Source of the DNA: Rhizobacter terrae
Lineage (GTDB): Bacteria; Pseudomonadota; Gammaproteobacteria; Burkholderiales; Burkholderiaceae_C
Reading direction: 5' to 3'
NCBI RefSeq assembly: GCF_003852895.1
Contig: NZ_QUSW01000001.1
Coordinates: 806,001 to 870,000, forward strand
DNA length: 64,000 bases
Part shown: positions 35,503-44,863 of the stretch, one piece after another
Position numbering within the stretch: the stretch's first letter is position 1
Layout of the letters: each line of letters begins with the position of its first letter
Translations under genes and position numbers: made by a program
Notes under the pieces: generated by a model
What the model saw: only the letters and a program-made list of their open reading frames with translations
Databases searched by the model: none
What the model was told of the DNA's origin: nothing

Positions 35503-36711
35503 ATGAAACAGCGAGTCCTCTCCGGCATGCGCCCCACCGGCGCCCTGCACCTCGGCCACTACCACGGCGCGCTCAAGAACTGGGTCAAGCTGCAGGAAAA
35601 CTACGAATGCTTCTATTTCGTGGCCGACTGGCACGCCCTGACCACGCACTACGAAGACCGAGAGATCATCGAGCGCAATGTCTATGACATGGTGATCGAC
35701 TGGCTGGCCGCGGGCCTGGACCCCGAGAAGGCCACCATCTTCATCCAGAGCCGCCTGCCCGAGCATGCGGAGCTCTTCACGCTCTTGTCCATGGGCACGC
35801 CGCTGTCGTGGCTGGAACGCATGCCTACCTACAAGGACCAGATGGAGAAGCTCAAGGACCGCGACCTCGCGACCTACGGCTTCCTGGGCTACCCGCTGCT
35901 TCAGGCAGCCGACATCCTCATCTACAAGGCCGCCTACGTGCCTGTAGGCGAGGACCAGGCCCCGCACGTCGAAATCACCCGCGAGGTGGCGCGCCGCTTC
36001 AACCACCTCTATGGCCGCACGCCGGACTTCGACGCCAAGGTGGCGGCGGCAATTGCCAAGCTGAGCAAGGACGACGCCCGCTACCTGGAAAAGCAGCGCA
36101 AGGACCACCAGCAGGAAGGCAAGCCCGAGGCGATGGCCAAGGGCGAATCCATCATCAAGAAGGCGGCGGCCAACGTCGCCGGCTGGACGGCGGAGGACAG
36201 CGAGTTGCTGACCGGCCACCTCAAGGGCACCGGCAAGACCGTGCTGCCCGAACCTGCCGTGCTGCTCACCGAGACCAGCAAGCTGCCGGGCCTGGACGGC
36301 GACAAGATGAGCAAGAGCTACGGCAACACCATCGCCATGCGCGAGGAGCCTGCCGAGGTCGAGCGCAAGATCAAGCGCATGCCCACCGACCCGGCGCGCG
36401 TGCACCGCACCGACCCGGGCAACCCCGACAAGTGCCCGGTGTGGCAGTTCCACCAGGTGTATTCGGACGCCCCCACCCAGGCCTGGGCGAAGCAGGGCTG
36501 CACCACCGCCGGCATTGGTTGCCTGGACTGCAAGCAGCCGGTGATCGACGCGATCAAGAAGGAACAGCAGCCCTGGCGCGAGCGCGCCGAGGCCTACCTC
36601 AGCAATCCGAAGCAGGTGCACTGGATCGTCGAGGTCGGCACCGAGCGCGCCCGCACCGTCGCGCGCGAGACCATGCGCGACGTGCGCGATGCAATGGGGC
36701 TGGTGTACTGA
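35503..36711 (+). CDS. trpS: Tryptophanyl-tRNA synthetase
   Basis: This 402-residue class I synthetase has a HIGH-type motif (HLGHYHGAL) and KMSKS in LDGDKMSKSYGN. A lysine-rich insertion at about 185-250 makes it longer than the roughly 335-residue E. coli enzyme; the insert is usual in many beta-proteobacteria. Late CTTAGIGCLDCKQ holds three cysteines. The ATG giving MKQRVLSGMRPTG was used. Confidence 0.94.
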   Translation: MKQRVLSGMRPTGALHLGHYHGALKNWVKLQENYECFYFVADWHALTTHYEDREIIERNVYDMVIDWLAAGLDPEKATIFIQSRLPEHAELFTLLSMGTPLSWLERMPTYKDQMEKLKDRDLATYGFLGYPLLQAADILIYKAAYVPVGEDQAPHVEITREVARRFNHLYGRTPDFDAKVAAAIAKLSKDDARYLEKQRKDHQQEGKPEAMAKGESIIKKAAANVAGWTAEDSELLTGHLKGTGKTVLPEPAVLLTETSKLPGLDGDKMSKSYGNTIAMREEPAEVERKIKRMPTDPARVHRTDPGNPDKCPVWQFHQVYSDAPTQAWAKQGCTTAGIGCLDCKQPVIDAIKKEQQPWRERAEAYLSNPKQVHWIVEVGTERARTVARETMRDVRDAMGLVY

Positions 36712-36728
36712 GGGAAGAGGCTCCCGGC

Positions 36729-37688
36729 TCAGGCCGCCCGCGGCCGAGCCTTTTCCTTCTCGTCCTGCAGCTTCTGCTTGACGGCATGGCACTCCGGCGC
36801 GCTGAACTGCGCGGCAAGTGCATCGAGGAACACCCGGGTGCGCGCCGGCATCAGGCGCCGCCCCGGGAACACCGCCCAGCAGTCGGTCTCCGGCTGCATC
36901 CAGTCCTGAAGCACCGGAACGAGTTCACCGTCCCGCACATGGGGCATCGCGAAATGGTCCGTCACCGCCGCGATGCCGGCACCGGCACGCGCCAGGCGCA
37001 TCAGCAGCTCGGGTGAATTGGCGACGGCCCGACCCGGCACCACGCCTTCCCAGCGCTGCTCGCCCCGTGTCAGTGTCCAGCGTTGCGGCTCGCCGGTGCG
37101 GGTAAGGATGCGAAGGCCCTCGTGCTCCATCAGTGCTTCCGGCTCGCTGGGCATGCCGTGCTCGGCGATGTAGCCCGGCGACGCATACAGCCCGACGGAA
37201 AAGCGCGCGACGAGCCGAGCCGCCAGGGTGGCGTCGTCGCCCAGTTCACCCATGCGCAAGGCAAGGTCGAAGTTCTCGCCGACCAGGTCCACGCGACGCG
37301 GCGTGAGGTCTACCTCCAGCGTGACCTGGGGGTACTTGCGCATGAACGCCGCCATCATCCCGCCCAGCACGGCACTGGCAAAGTCGCCCGGCATGGACAC
37401 GCGCAGCCGCCCGCTGGGTTCAACCTGCCGATGCTGTGCCAGCTGCTGGGCCGCAGCCACCTCGGCCGACACCTGGTGCGCATGCTCCAGCACGCTGTGG
37501 CCGAAGTCGGTGACGGTGAGCTTGCGCGTCGTGCGCAACAGCAGCCGCTCGCCCAGATGCGATTCCAGCGTGGCGATGCGGCGCGACACGGTGGACTTGG
37601 GCAGCCCCACCTTGTCTGCCGCGCGGCTGAAGCTGCCTTCGTCCACCACCTTGGCGAACAGCATCAGGTCGTTGGCTTCCAGGTCCAT
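36729..37688 (-). CDS. LysR-family transcriptional regulator of azoR-pirin
   Basis: This 319-residue regulator has an N-terminal winged helix (FAKVVDEGSFSRAADKVGLPKSTVSRRIATLE) at about 10-42 and a two-lobe effector domain. It is divergent from an azoreductase and a pirin gene, the usual layout for a LysR regulator controlling the adjacent genes. An inverted repeat GTTCCA-N4-TGGAAC lies just upstream of its start. The effector may be a quinone or electrophile. Confidence 0.9.
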   Translation of the reverse strand: MDLEANDLMLFAKVVDEGSFSRAADKVGLPKSTVSRRIATLESHLGERLLLRTTRKLTVTDFGHSVLEHAHQVSAEVAAAQQLAQHRQVEPSGRLRVSMPGDFASAVLGGMMAAFMRKYPQVTLEVDLTPRRVDLVGENFDLALRMGELGDDATLAARLVARFSVGLYASPGYIAEHGMPSEPEALMEHEGLRILTRTGEPQRWTLTRGEQRWEGVVPGRAVANSPELLMRLARAGAGIAAVTDHFAMPHVRDGELVPVLQDWMQPETDCWAVFPGRRLMPARTRVFLDALAAQFSAPECHAVKQKLQDEKEKARPRAA

Positions 37689-37702
37689 GATCGGCCTCAA
37701 TC

Positions 37703-37718
37703 GTTCCATCAGTGGAAC
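37703..37718. promoter_or_regulatory. Candidate LysR operator between lysR and azoR
   Basis: A perfect inverted repeat GTTCCA-TCAG-TGGAAC lies 15 bp upstream of the LysR gene. A looser second copy, TTCCAGTGGGA, lies at 37748-37758. Two related sites in one divergent promoter region fit LysR-type autoregulation with activation of azoR. Confidence 0.55.
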
Positions 37719-37806
37719 AATCTTATCCAATTCAGTATCTTCCGGCCTTCCAGTGGGACAACTAAAGTGACTTTCACCGCTTCAGACAACCCACCGGAGA
37801 GACACC

Positions 37807-38409
37807 ATGAAGATCCTGCAAATCAATTCCAGCCAGCGTCCCCAAGCTTCCCAATCGTCCCGCCTGGCCGCCCAGATCGTGGAGCGCCTGCAGGCTGCCC
37901 ACCCCGCCAACGAACTGACCATTCGTGACCTGGGCCTGGCGCCCCACCCGGCGCTGGACGAAGCCGCCATCACCGCCATCTTCACGCCCGCCGACCAGCG
38001 CACGCCCGAGCAGCAAGCCCGCGTCGAGCTGGACGATGCGGTGATCGCCGAGCTCAAGAACTCTGACGTGATCGTGCTGGGCGTGCCGATGTACAACTTC
38101 GGCGTGCCCGCCCAGCTCAAGCACTGGATCGACGCGATCGCCCGCGCCGGCGTCACCTTCCGCTACACCGAGAAGGGCCCCGTCGGCCTGGTGACCGGCA
38201 AGAAGGTCTACGTCGCGCTGACCCGCGGCGGCCTGTACCGCAACACCCCCGCCGACACGCAAGTGCCCTACCTCAAGGCCTTCCTCGGCTTCATCGGCCT
38301 GACTGACGTGCAGTTCATCTACGCTGAAGGCATGGCCATGGGCGCCGACGCGGAACAGAAGGCCCTGGCTTCGGCTCAGAGCCAGATCGACGAACTGCTG
38401 CCCGCCTGA
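37807..38409 (+). CDS. azoR: FMN-dependent NADH-azoreductase
   Basis: This 200-residue flavodoxin-like quinone or azo reductase starts MKILQINSSQRP. The FMN-binding segments are VPMYNFGVPAQLKHWIDAIA and ALTRGGLY. It probably reduces quinones during electrophile stress; dye reduction is a side activity in this family. It is followed by a pirin gene in the same direction and faces a LysR regulator. Confidence 0.92.
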   Translation: MKILQINSSQRPQASQSSRLAAQIVERLQAAHPANELTIRDLGLAPHPALDEAAITAIFTPADQRTPEQQARVELDDAVIAELKNSDVIVLGVPMYNFGVPAQLKHWIDAIARAGVTFRYTEKGPVGLVTGKKVYVALTRGGLYRNTPADTQVPYLKAFLGFIGLTDVQFIYAEGMAMGADAEQKALASAQSQIDELLPA

Positions 38410-38456
38410 ACCACGCGTTGACTCACACTCGCAACCCGCCATCGAAGGAGACCGCC

Positions 38457-39332
38457 ATGTCCACCGCCACCCTTGTCCGCCACGACACGATTGCGCAACC
38501 GCGCGAGGTCGAGCGGTTGGTGGCCGGGCAGGCCACCTCCGATGGCGCGGGCGTGAAACTCACCCGAGTGCTGACGCAACCGCTGCAGCGCCGCCTGGAC
38601 CCGTACCTCATGCTCGACGCCTTCGGCACCGACCGGCGCGAGGACTACATCGGCGGCTTCCCGGACCATCCACACCGCGGCTTCGAGACCATCACCTACA
38701 TGATCGCCGGGCGCATGCGCCACCGCGACAGCGCGGGCCATGAAGGCCTGCTGAGCAACGGCGGCGTGCAATGGATGACCGCCGGCCGGGGCGTCGTGCA
38801 CTCGGAGCTGCCCGAACAGGAAGATGGCCGCATGGAAGGCTTCCAGCTGTGGCTGAACCTGCCGGCCGCGGACAAGATGAAGGCGCCGTGGTATCGCGAC
38901 ATCCAGAGCGACGAGATTCCCGAGTTCACGACGGATGCAGGCGTGACGGCACGCGTCATCGCCGGTGCCAGCCACGGCATCGACGGCGCGCTGCAGCGGC
39001 AAGGCACGCAGCCGCTGTACCTGGACCTGCACTTCGACGCCGGTTCGCATTTTGCGCAGGCCCTGCCCGCCACGCACAACGCCTTCGTCTACGTCTACCG
39101 CGGCGAACTGCGCGTGGGCAACGCCGCGGTGCCGTCGCAGCGCATGGCCATCCTGCGCAATGGCGGCGATGGCGTGGTGCTGCATGCAGATGCTCCGGCG
39201 CGTGCGCTGCTCATTGCAGGGGCGCCGCTGAACGAGCCCATCGTCCAGTACGGCCCCTTCGTGATGAACAGCAAGGAAGAGATCTTCCAGGCGGTGCAGG
39301 ACTTCCAGGCTGGCAAGTTCACCGGGGCCTGA
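38457..39332 (+). CDS. Pirin family protein
   Basis: This 291-residue bicupin has metal-site residues in FPDHPHRGFETITYM and in the following VQWMTAGRGVVHSE. The C-terminal cupin carries LDLHFDAGSHF. Bacterial pirins include quercetinase-type dioxygenases and regulatory proteins. A GAAGGAG ribosome site precedes the ATG giving MSTATLVRHD. It is likely co-transcribed with azoR. Confidence 0.9.
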   Translation: MSTATLVRHDTIAQPREVERLVAGQATSDGAGVKLTRVLTQPLQRRLDPYLMLDAFGTDRREDYIGGFPDHPHRGFETITYMIAGRMRHRDSAGHEGLLSNGGVQWMTAGRGVVHSELPEQEDGRMEGFQLWLNLPAADKMKAPWYRDIQSDEIPEFTTDAGVTARVIAGASHGIDGALQRQGTQPLYLDLHFDAGSHFAQALPATHNAFVYVYRGELRVGNAAVPSQRMAILRNGGDGVVLHADAPARALLIAGAPLNEPIVQYGPFVMNSKEEIFQAVQDFQAGKFTGA

Positions 39333-39412
39333 CCTTCCTCGCCCGCCGCCGGTGCGGGTTTGCGAAAGGGCGCTATCCTTGGCGCCCCTTCCCGGTGCCC
39401 TGCGCACGTCCC

Positions 39413-39886
39413 ATGGCCGGCATCCACATCACCGACATCGAATCCGCCATCAACTGGTGGCGCGACAAGCATCCTTCGCCGGACGGCATCACCGCCTGCC
39501 CGGAAGTGCTTGCGCTCGCCGAGGTGTATGCGCTGATGGTGTACTACCACGAGAACGTGTGCGACGAGGACTCCATGCCCCAGAAGGCAATGGACGCCTG
39601 GCTGGGCTGGTACGCCAGCACGCCGGATGCGCCGTGCATCGCCATCTGCTCCACCAGCCAGGGCGACAACGTCTGCAAGGGCTGCGGCCGCAGCTTCGAC
39701 GAAGTGCAGCACTGGCCGGTGATGACGCCGGCCGAGAAACGCGCCACCTGGCGGCGCATCACCATGGAAGGCACAGCCTGGCGCTTCAATCGCTACGCTG
39801 AACGGGCGCGCGAAGCGACCGGTGTGGATCACCCGCCGCCTGACAGCCTGGAGAAATCCTCCCGCCCGTCGGAGTCGGCCGCTTGA
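39413..39886 (+). CDS. DUF3717-DUF1289 fusion protein
   Basis: This 157-residue protein joins two small domains. The N-terminal part (ITDIESAINWWR, ACPEVLALAEVYALM) is DUF3717. The C-terminal part (APCIAICSTSQGDNVCKGCGRSFDEVQHW) is DUF1289, with four conserved cysteines that may bind zinc or iron-sulfur. Its TGA is overlapped by the TTG start of the MATE gene, so the two are coupled. Function is unknown. Confidence 0.82.
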   Translation: MAGIHITDIESAINWWRDKHPSPDGITACPEVLALAEVYALMVYYHENVCDEDSMPQKAMDAWLGWYASTPDAPCIAICSTSQGDNVCKGCGRSFDEVQHWPVMTPAEKRATWRRITMEGTAWRFNRYAERAREATGVDHPPPDSLEKSSRPSESAA

Positions 39887-41286
39887 GCGCTGCCGTCCCA
39901 GGCACGCCCGCGCGACGCGGGCTGCTGCACGACGCCCGGCGCATCGCCGCCCTCGCGTGGCCGCTGTTCTTCGGGCAGCTCGCGGTGCTGGCCTTCAGCA
40001 CGGTGGACACGGTGATGACCGCGCGCCATTCGGCCGTCGACCTTGCTGCGCTGGCCGTGGGCGGCGCGGTGTACATCACGGTGTTCGTCGGCTTCATGGG
40101 CGTGATCCTCGCGATCGGTCCGATCGCCGGGCAGTTGTTCGGTGCGGGCAAGCTGCAGGAGGCCGGGCGGCAATTGCACCAGGCCATCTGGCTGGCGCTG
40201 TTCATGTCGGTGCTGGGCTGCACGGTCCTGCTCTTCCCGCAACCCTTCCTTGCCCTGTCGCATGCCGAAGGCGAGGTGGCCGAGAAGGTGCGCGGCTACC
40301 TGCATGCGCTGGCCTTCGCGCTGCCATCGGCGCTGCTGTTCACCGCGTTCCGCGGCTTCAACACCGCGGTGTCGCGGCCCAAGATCGTGATGGCCCTGCA
40401 GTTCGGTGCGCTGGTGCTGAAGGTGCCGCTGAACGCCGTGCTGGTGTTCGGCGCGGACCTGGGCCCGCTGCATGTTCCGGCCTTCGGCGCGCAGGGCTGC
40501 GGCATCGCCACCGCCATGGTGATGGGCTGCCAGTTGTTCGCGGCCTGGGAGGTGCTGCGGCGCGATCCGTTCTATGCCCGCTTCGGCTTGGCCTCAGGCT
40601 CGCTGGCATTGCCCGACCGCGCGAGCCTCATGGGCTTGCTGCACCTGGGCGTGCCCATGGGCCTGTCCATCGGCATCGAGGTGACGGGCTTCACCTTCAT
40701 GGCCTTCTTCATCGCGCGGCTGGGCCCCACGCCGGTGGCTGGCCACCAGATCGCGGTGAACATGGTGTCGGTGATGTTCATGATGCCGCTGGCCCTGGCC
40801 AATGCGACCAGCACGCTGGTGGCGCAGCGCATCGGCGCCGACGACGCGCGCGACGCCGCCCGCATCGGCTGGCACGGGCTGCAGGTGGGCGTGATCATCG
40901 CTTCGGCCATGGGCGCAGTGGTGTACCTCACGCGGCAAAGCCTGATGCACGCCTACACCCACGACGAGGTCATCATCGCAGCGGCCATGCCGCTGCTGGC
41001 CTGGGTGCTGCTCTTTCACATCGCCGATGCGGTGCAGACCATCACGGCGTTCACGCTGCGTGCCTACAAGATCGCGACGGTGCCGGTGTTGATCTACGCC
41101 GGGTCGCTGTGGGGCGTGGGCCTGGGCGGCGGGTACGTGCTGGCCTTCAATCTCACGGGACAATCGCCGCCCGCGCTGCAAGGTGCGCTCGGCTTCTGGG
41201 CGGCATCCACCACCGGGCTGACGCTGGCTGCATCGTGCCTGGCAAGTTTCCTGATCTGGATGCTGCGCCAGCGCAGTTCACGCTAG
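39883..41286 (+). CDS. MATE family multidrug/Na+ antiporter (NorM-like)
   Basis: This 467-residue inner-membrane exporter has about 12 helices in two homologous halves. MATE signatures include WPLFFGQLAVLAFSTVDTVM, GPIAGQLFGAGK and the second-half HLGVPMGLSIGIEVTGF with AGHQIAVN. It starts at TTG, inside the stop of the previous gene (TTGA). Its stop codon interlocks with that of the convergent reductase gene over four bases, CTAG. Confidence 0.9.
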   Translation: MSAAVPGTPARRGLLHDARRIAALAWPLFFGQLAVLAFSTVDTVMTARHSAVDLAALAVGGAVYITVFVGFMGVILAIGPIAGQLFGAGKLQEAGRQLHQAIWLALFMSVLGCTVLLFPQPFLALSHAEGEVAEKVRGYLHALAFALPSALLFTAFRGFNTAVSRPKIVMALQFGALVLKVPLNAVLVFGADLGPLHVPAFGAQGCGIATAMVMGCQLFAAWEVLRRDPFYARFGLASGSLALPDRASLMGLLHLGVPMGLSIGIEVTGFTFMAFFIARLGPTPVAGHQIAVNMVSVMFMMPLALANATSTLVAQRIGADDARDAARIGWHGLQVGVIIASAMGAVVYLTRQSLMHAYTHDEVIIAAAMPLLAWVLLFHIADAVQTITAFTLRAYKIATVPVLIYAGSLWGVGLGGGYVLAFNLTGQSPPALQGALGFWAASTTGLTLAASCLASFLIWMLRQRSSR

Positions 41287-42590
41287 GCGAGGCTGAAAGT
41301 CACGCCCGCCTCGCGCAGGGCGCCGACGGCTTCGATGCCCAGTCCCGCTGCTGGCGTCACCACGCCCACATGCGGCGTGCGGCCCAGCGTGCCCTTGGCC
41401 AGGCCGATCGCCGAGGTGACCAGCATCTCCGGCGTCGATCGATAGCCCGGGTGCCCCTGCGCTTCCAATCGGCCGCGCAGCTTCTTGCCGCTTTGCGACA
41501 CGGCGAAGAGGTCGAAGACATAGCCAGTGCCGGACAAGGCTTCTTCGCTCGGCCCCTTGCCGGGCTTGGGCGCCAGCCAATCCACCACCTTGCGCAGGGC
41601 ACCGCGCTCGAACTTCAACGGTCCGGCCAGCGCTGCGCTCAGATTCGCCAGAGGCGCAGCCAGCGACGCCGCAGCCGCCCACTGCAAAGGCAGCGAGGCT
41701 GCGTCGGGCAGGAAGCTCACCTCGGGCACCATGCTCTTCATGTTCATCGCCTCGGCGTAGCGGAAGTCCGGCGCGAACAGCCCCTCGCCAGCCATCAGCG
41801 CCTGCGAACGCAGCACGATCGGCGGGTTGACGAAAGGCGCGGGGATGTTGGGCGCCGTCACCGCACCCACGTCTTCGTCGAAGCGTGGGATGAAACGGTA
41901 GGCATTGCGCTCGGCCACCTCGTGGGCGTCGCTCGCATCAGCGGGCAGCAGGCAAGCCGGATTGCGCACGCAGTCGGTGGTGTCCAGCTCCAGCATGGAC
42001 GACAGGGACGCCACCGTGCCGCCGCTCACCGCATCGGCAACGCTCGTGATGCGCTTGCCGGTGAAGCTCACCACGACCTTCACCTCGCGGCAGGGTTCGG
42101 CATGGTGCTCCCTTACCTGATTGGCCATCCACAGCGTCGCAATGTCGAAGGGCAGCGACTCATAGCCGCAGCAGGGAATGATCTTCAGCTTGGCACTCTT
42201 CGCCGCGCGATGATGCCGCGCGATCATCTGCTGCACCCAGAAGGTCTCGCCGCTCAGGTCCAGGTAGTGGGCGCCGTTGGCGATGCAGGCCTGCACCACC
42301 GCCTCGCCACGCTTGGCATAAGGCCCGGCCAGGTTGATCAGCACCCGCGTCTGCGCCGCCAGGGTGTGCACGGCATCGAGGTCGTCGGCATCGGCCACCA
42401 GCACGGCCGGTGGCTCTGCGGCTGACGGCACGAGCTCCGACACCAGCGCAGCGAGCTTGTCGGCACTGCGCCCGGCCACAGCCCACGTCACCGATTGCGT
42501 CGCGCAGCGGTGGATCATCGCGAGCACCGCCTGCCGGCCAGTGAAGCCGGTGGCGCCGAACACCACCACGTCGAAGGGTTTCGCGGGCAT
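41283..42590 (-). CDS. Saccharopine dehydrogenase NADP-binding domain protein (trans-acting enoyl reductase type)
   Basis: This 435-residue protein has an N-terminal Rossmann motif, DVVVFGATGFTGRQAV. Further typical blocks are RVLINLAGPYAKRGEAVV and HYLDLSGETFW. It resembles the trans-acting enoyl reductases first described for mycobacterial lipid synthesis. No polyketide genes lie beside it. It converges on the MATE gene. Confidence 0.83.
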   Translation of the reverse strand: MPAKPFDVVVFGATGFTGRQAVLAMIHRCATQSVTWAVAGRSADKLAALVSELVPSAAEPPAVLVADADDLDAVHTLAAQTRVLINLAGPYAKRGEAVVQACIANGAHYLDLSGETFWVQQMIARHHRAAKSAKLKIIPCCGYESLPFDIATLWMANQVREHHAEPCREVKVVVSFTGKRITSVADAVSGGTVASLSSMLELDTTDCVRNPACLLPADASDAHEVAERNAYRFIPRFDEDVGAVTAPNIPAPFVNPPIVLRSQALMAGEGLFAPDFRYAEAMNMKSMVPEVSFLPDAASLPLQWAAAASLAAPLANLSAALAGPLKFERGALRKVVDWLAPKPGKGPSEEALSGTGYVFDLFAVSQSGKKLRGRLEAQGHPGYRSTPEMLVTSAIGLAKGTLGRTPHVGVVTPAAGLGIEAVGALREAGVTFSLA

Positions 42591-42677
42591 CTCGCACCTC
42601 CGTCAGAGTGCGCGAGCTTACGCCGGAAGGCGTGCCCGGCGAACCGGAAGGCTGTGTGCGACTGAAACCGCGGCGTG

Positions 42678-44060
42678 TCAGCCCGCGGGCAGCGCCAGGA
42701 TGAAGCAGCTGCCGCCGCCAGGGCGCGGCTCGCATCGCACGCTGCCGCCATGGCGCTCGGCGATCTGCTTGACCAGGCTCAGGCCCAGGCCCACGCCGCC
42801 GGATTTCTCGGCATGGCCGGGCAGGCGATAGAACGGCTCGAAGATGCGTTCGCGCAGCTCGGCCGGCACGCCGTGGCCGCGGTCGCACACCTGCATCTCG
42901 ACCAGGTTGGCTTGGCGGCGAACGACCACGCTCACATCGTCACCGCCATAGCGGCGCGCGTTCTCGAGCAGGTTGCGCAGGGCACGCCGCGTCAGGCGCT
43001 CGTCGGCGACGACCGTGAGTGGCTGGCCATCGGCGGGCGCATCCACCGCGGCATCCACGCGGGAGGCTTCTTCCGCGGCCAGGCCCACCACGTCGATGCG
43101 CTCGCGATGCTCGATGTCGCGCAGGGAATCCAGCCGGCTCGCCAGCAGCACCTCCTCGACGAGTTCATCGAGCTCGGCCACGTTGGTGTTGATCTCGCGC
43201 TTGAGCCGCGTGCGCTGCGACTCGTCGGCCTCGTCGATCATCGATACCGCCATCTTCAGCCGCGCCAGCGGCGAACGCAGCTCATGGCTGGCATTGGCCA
43301 GCAGCGACTGGTGCGAACGCACGAGCGCCTCGATGCGCGAAGCCGCGGCGTTGAAGCTGGAGGCCACCGAGGCCACTTCGTCCTTGCCCACCACCTCGAC
43401 ACGATGGCCGAGGTTGCCTTCGCCGAAAGTCTCCATGCCGCTCTTGAGCGCCTGCAACCGTCGTGTCAGCGCGCGCACGACGGGATACGCGCCGACGGTC
43501 ACGGCGACGAACAGCACCACCAGCACCAGCACGAGGCCGAAGCCCGGCTGCAGCGAAGGCGGCAGGAACGGCAGACTGATCAACGGCCCGTCGCCTTGCA
43601 GCGCCGGATGAGGCCCGCCCGGCGGAGGGGGCCCCCCTTGCATGCGCGGCGGCAGGTTGGCGTTGCCGACATTGGCGCGCAGCCCCGGACGCATCACCCA
43701 CAGCGTGCGGCCATCTTCCAGCTTGATCGCGAAACCCCGGCCCATGCCTTCAGTTTGGCGCCGCTGGTAAGACTCGGACGTGCCGATGCGCTCCCCGTTG
43801 GGACTGTCCAGCGCCAGCGGAATGCGCAGGCGCAATGACCAATCCAGCAGCGCGGCGGCCTGGTCGGGGCGTGGCGCGTCGACGCCGGGCAGCGAACGCT
43901 GGATCAGGTCGCCCCAGGCGGCCATGCGCTCGGCCACCGCCGAATTGGCACGCGTGCGCTCCTGTTCGATGTGATGCTGAAACACCCAGCCCGAGGCAAA
44001 GGCGAACAACGCCAGCACCGCCACGACGGTGAGGTAGATGCGAAGGGCGAGGGTTCTCAA
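42678..44060 (-). CDS. Sensor histidine kinase (CpxA/RstB-like)
   Basis: This 460-residue kinase has two membrane helices (about 8-28 and 170-192). The periplasmic region ends in a Pro/Gly-rich stretch (PPRMQGGPPPPGGPHP). A HAMP domain follows, then the H box LANASHELRSPLARLKMAV, the N box NLLENARRYGG and DRGHGVP. The start appears to be TTG, 6 bp after the response regulator stop. It sits downstream of a Spy/CpxP-like gene, suggesting envelope-stress sensing. Confidence 0.87.
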   Translation of the reverse strand: MRTLALRIYLTVVAVLALFAFASGWVFQHHIEQERTRANSAVAERMAAWGDLIQRSLPGVDAPRPDQAAALLDWSLRLRIPLALDSPNGERIGTSESYQRRQTEGMGRGFAIKLEDGRTLWVMRPGLRANVGNANLPPRMQGGPPPPGGPHPALQGDGPLISLPFLPPSLQPGFGLVLVLVVLFVAVTVGAYPVVRALTRRLQALKSGMETFGEGNLGHRVEVVGKDEVASVASSFNAAASRIEALVRSHQSLLANASHELRSPLARLKMAVSMIDEADESQRTRLKREINTNVAELDELVEEVLLASRLDSLRDIEHRERIDVVGLAAEEASRVDAAVDAPADGQPLTVVADERLTRRALRNLLENARRYGGDDVSVVVRRQANLVEMQVCDRGHGVPAELRERIFEPFYRLPGHAEKSGGVGLGLSLVKQIAERHGGSVRCEPRPGGGSCFILALPAG

Positions 44061-44066
44061 GCCGGC

Positions 44067-44780
44067 TTACCGTGCGTCGTCCGCGTCCTGCTTTCTGGCG
44101 AAGACGTAGCCGGCGCCACGCACGGTCAGCACCCGCCGCGGCATCTTGGGGTCGTCCTCGATCACCGCGCGGATGCGCGAGATGTGGACGTCGATGGAGC
44201 GGTCGAAGGCTTCCAGCGGATGGCCCTTGAGCGCATCCATGATCTGGTCGCGCGACAGCACGCGGCCGGGGCTTTGCGCGAGCACGACCAGCAGGTCGAA
44301 CTGATGGCTGGTGAGGTCGCAGGGCTTGCTGTCCAGGCGTGCGACGCGCTCGCCGAGGTCGATCTCCAGGCGGCCGAAGCGAAGCACCTCTTCCTCGCTG
44401 GGAGCGGGCGCGGCCCGGCGCAGCAGCGCCTTGACCCGGGCCAGCAGTTCACGCGGCTCGAAGGGCTTGGGCAGGTAGTCGTCGGCACCGAGTTCCAGTC
44501 CGACGATGCGGTCCATGGGCTCGCCGCGGGCGGTCAGCATCAGCAGCGGCAGCGTGCGGGTGCGCGGGCTGGACCGCAGTTCCCGGCACAGGTCCAGGCC
44601 ATCGCCGTCGGGGAGCATCAGGTCCAGGACCAGGCCGTCGTACTGGCCAGCGGCGAGGCGGTCGCGGCCGGCCGCCAGCGAGCCGACCGAGTCGATCTCG
44701 TAGCCGCCGCTTCGCAGGTAGTCCCCCACCATGGCGGAAAGGCGGGCGTCATCGTCGATCAGCAGGAGGCGGGTGGTCAT
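44067..44780 (-). CDS. OmpR-family response regulator (CpxR-like)
   Basis: This regulator of about 237 residues has a receiver with acidic DDD, phosphoacceptor Asp in VLDLMLPDGDG and Lys in PKPFEPRE. The winged helix carries LTSHQFDLLVVLAQSPG and VRGAGYVFA. A second ATG three codons upstream is possible. It is coupled to the kinase downstream, and a hairpin separates it from the Spy-like gene. Confidence 0.88.
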   Translation of the reverse strand: MTTRLLLIDDDARLSAMVGDYLRSGGYEIDSVGSLAAGRDRLAAGQYDGLVLDLMLPDGDGLDLCRELRSSPRTRTLPLLMLTARGEPMDRIVGLELGADDYLPKPFEPRELLARVKALLRRAAPAPSEEEVLRFGRLEIDLGERVARLDSKPCDLTSHQFDLLVVLAQSPGRVLSRDQIMDALKGHPLEAFDRSIDVHISRIRAVIEDDPKMPRRVLTVRGAGYVFARKQDADDAR

Positions 44781-44805
44781 GGAAGACATTGGAACTCAAA
44801 ACGAG

Positions 44806-44826
44806 CGCCCCGCGAATGGCGGGGCG
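44806..44826 (-). terminator. Hairpin between the Spy-like gene and its response regulator
   Basis: A perfect eight-base stem CGCCCCGC/GCGGGGCG has a five-base loop. On the minus strand it is followed by CTCGTTTTGAG, a weak T-tract. It may cause partial termination, so that more Spy-like protein is made than regulator and kinase. Confidence 0.5.
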
Positions 44827-44863
44827 TGGGTTGCGTTGGTCAGGCGCTCAGCTCACAGCAGGA

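Noticed and set aside
39822-42425. An 867-codon plus-strand frame across the MATE and reductase genes
   Set aside because: It is Arg/Gly/His-rich with no domain and overlaps a well-supported MATE gene in another frame and the reductase on the other strand.
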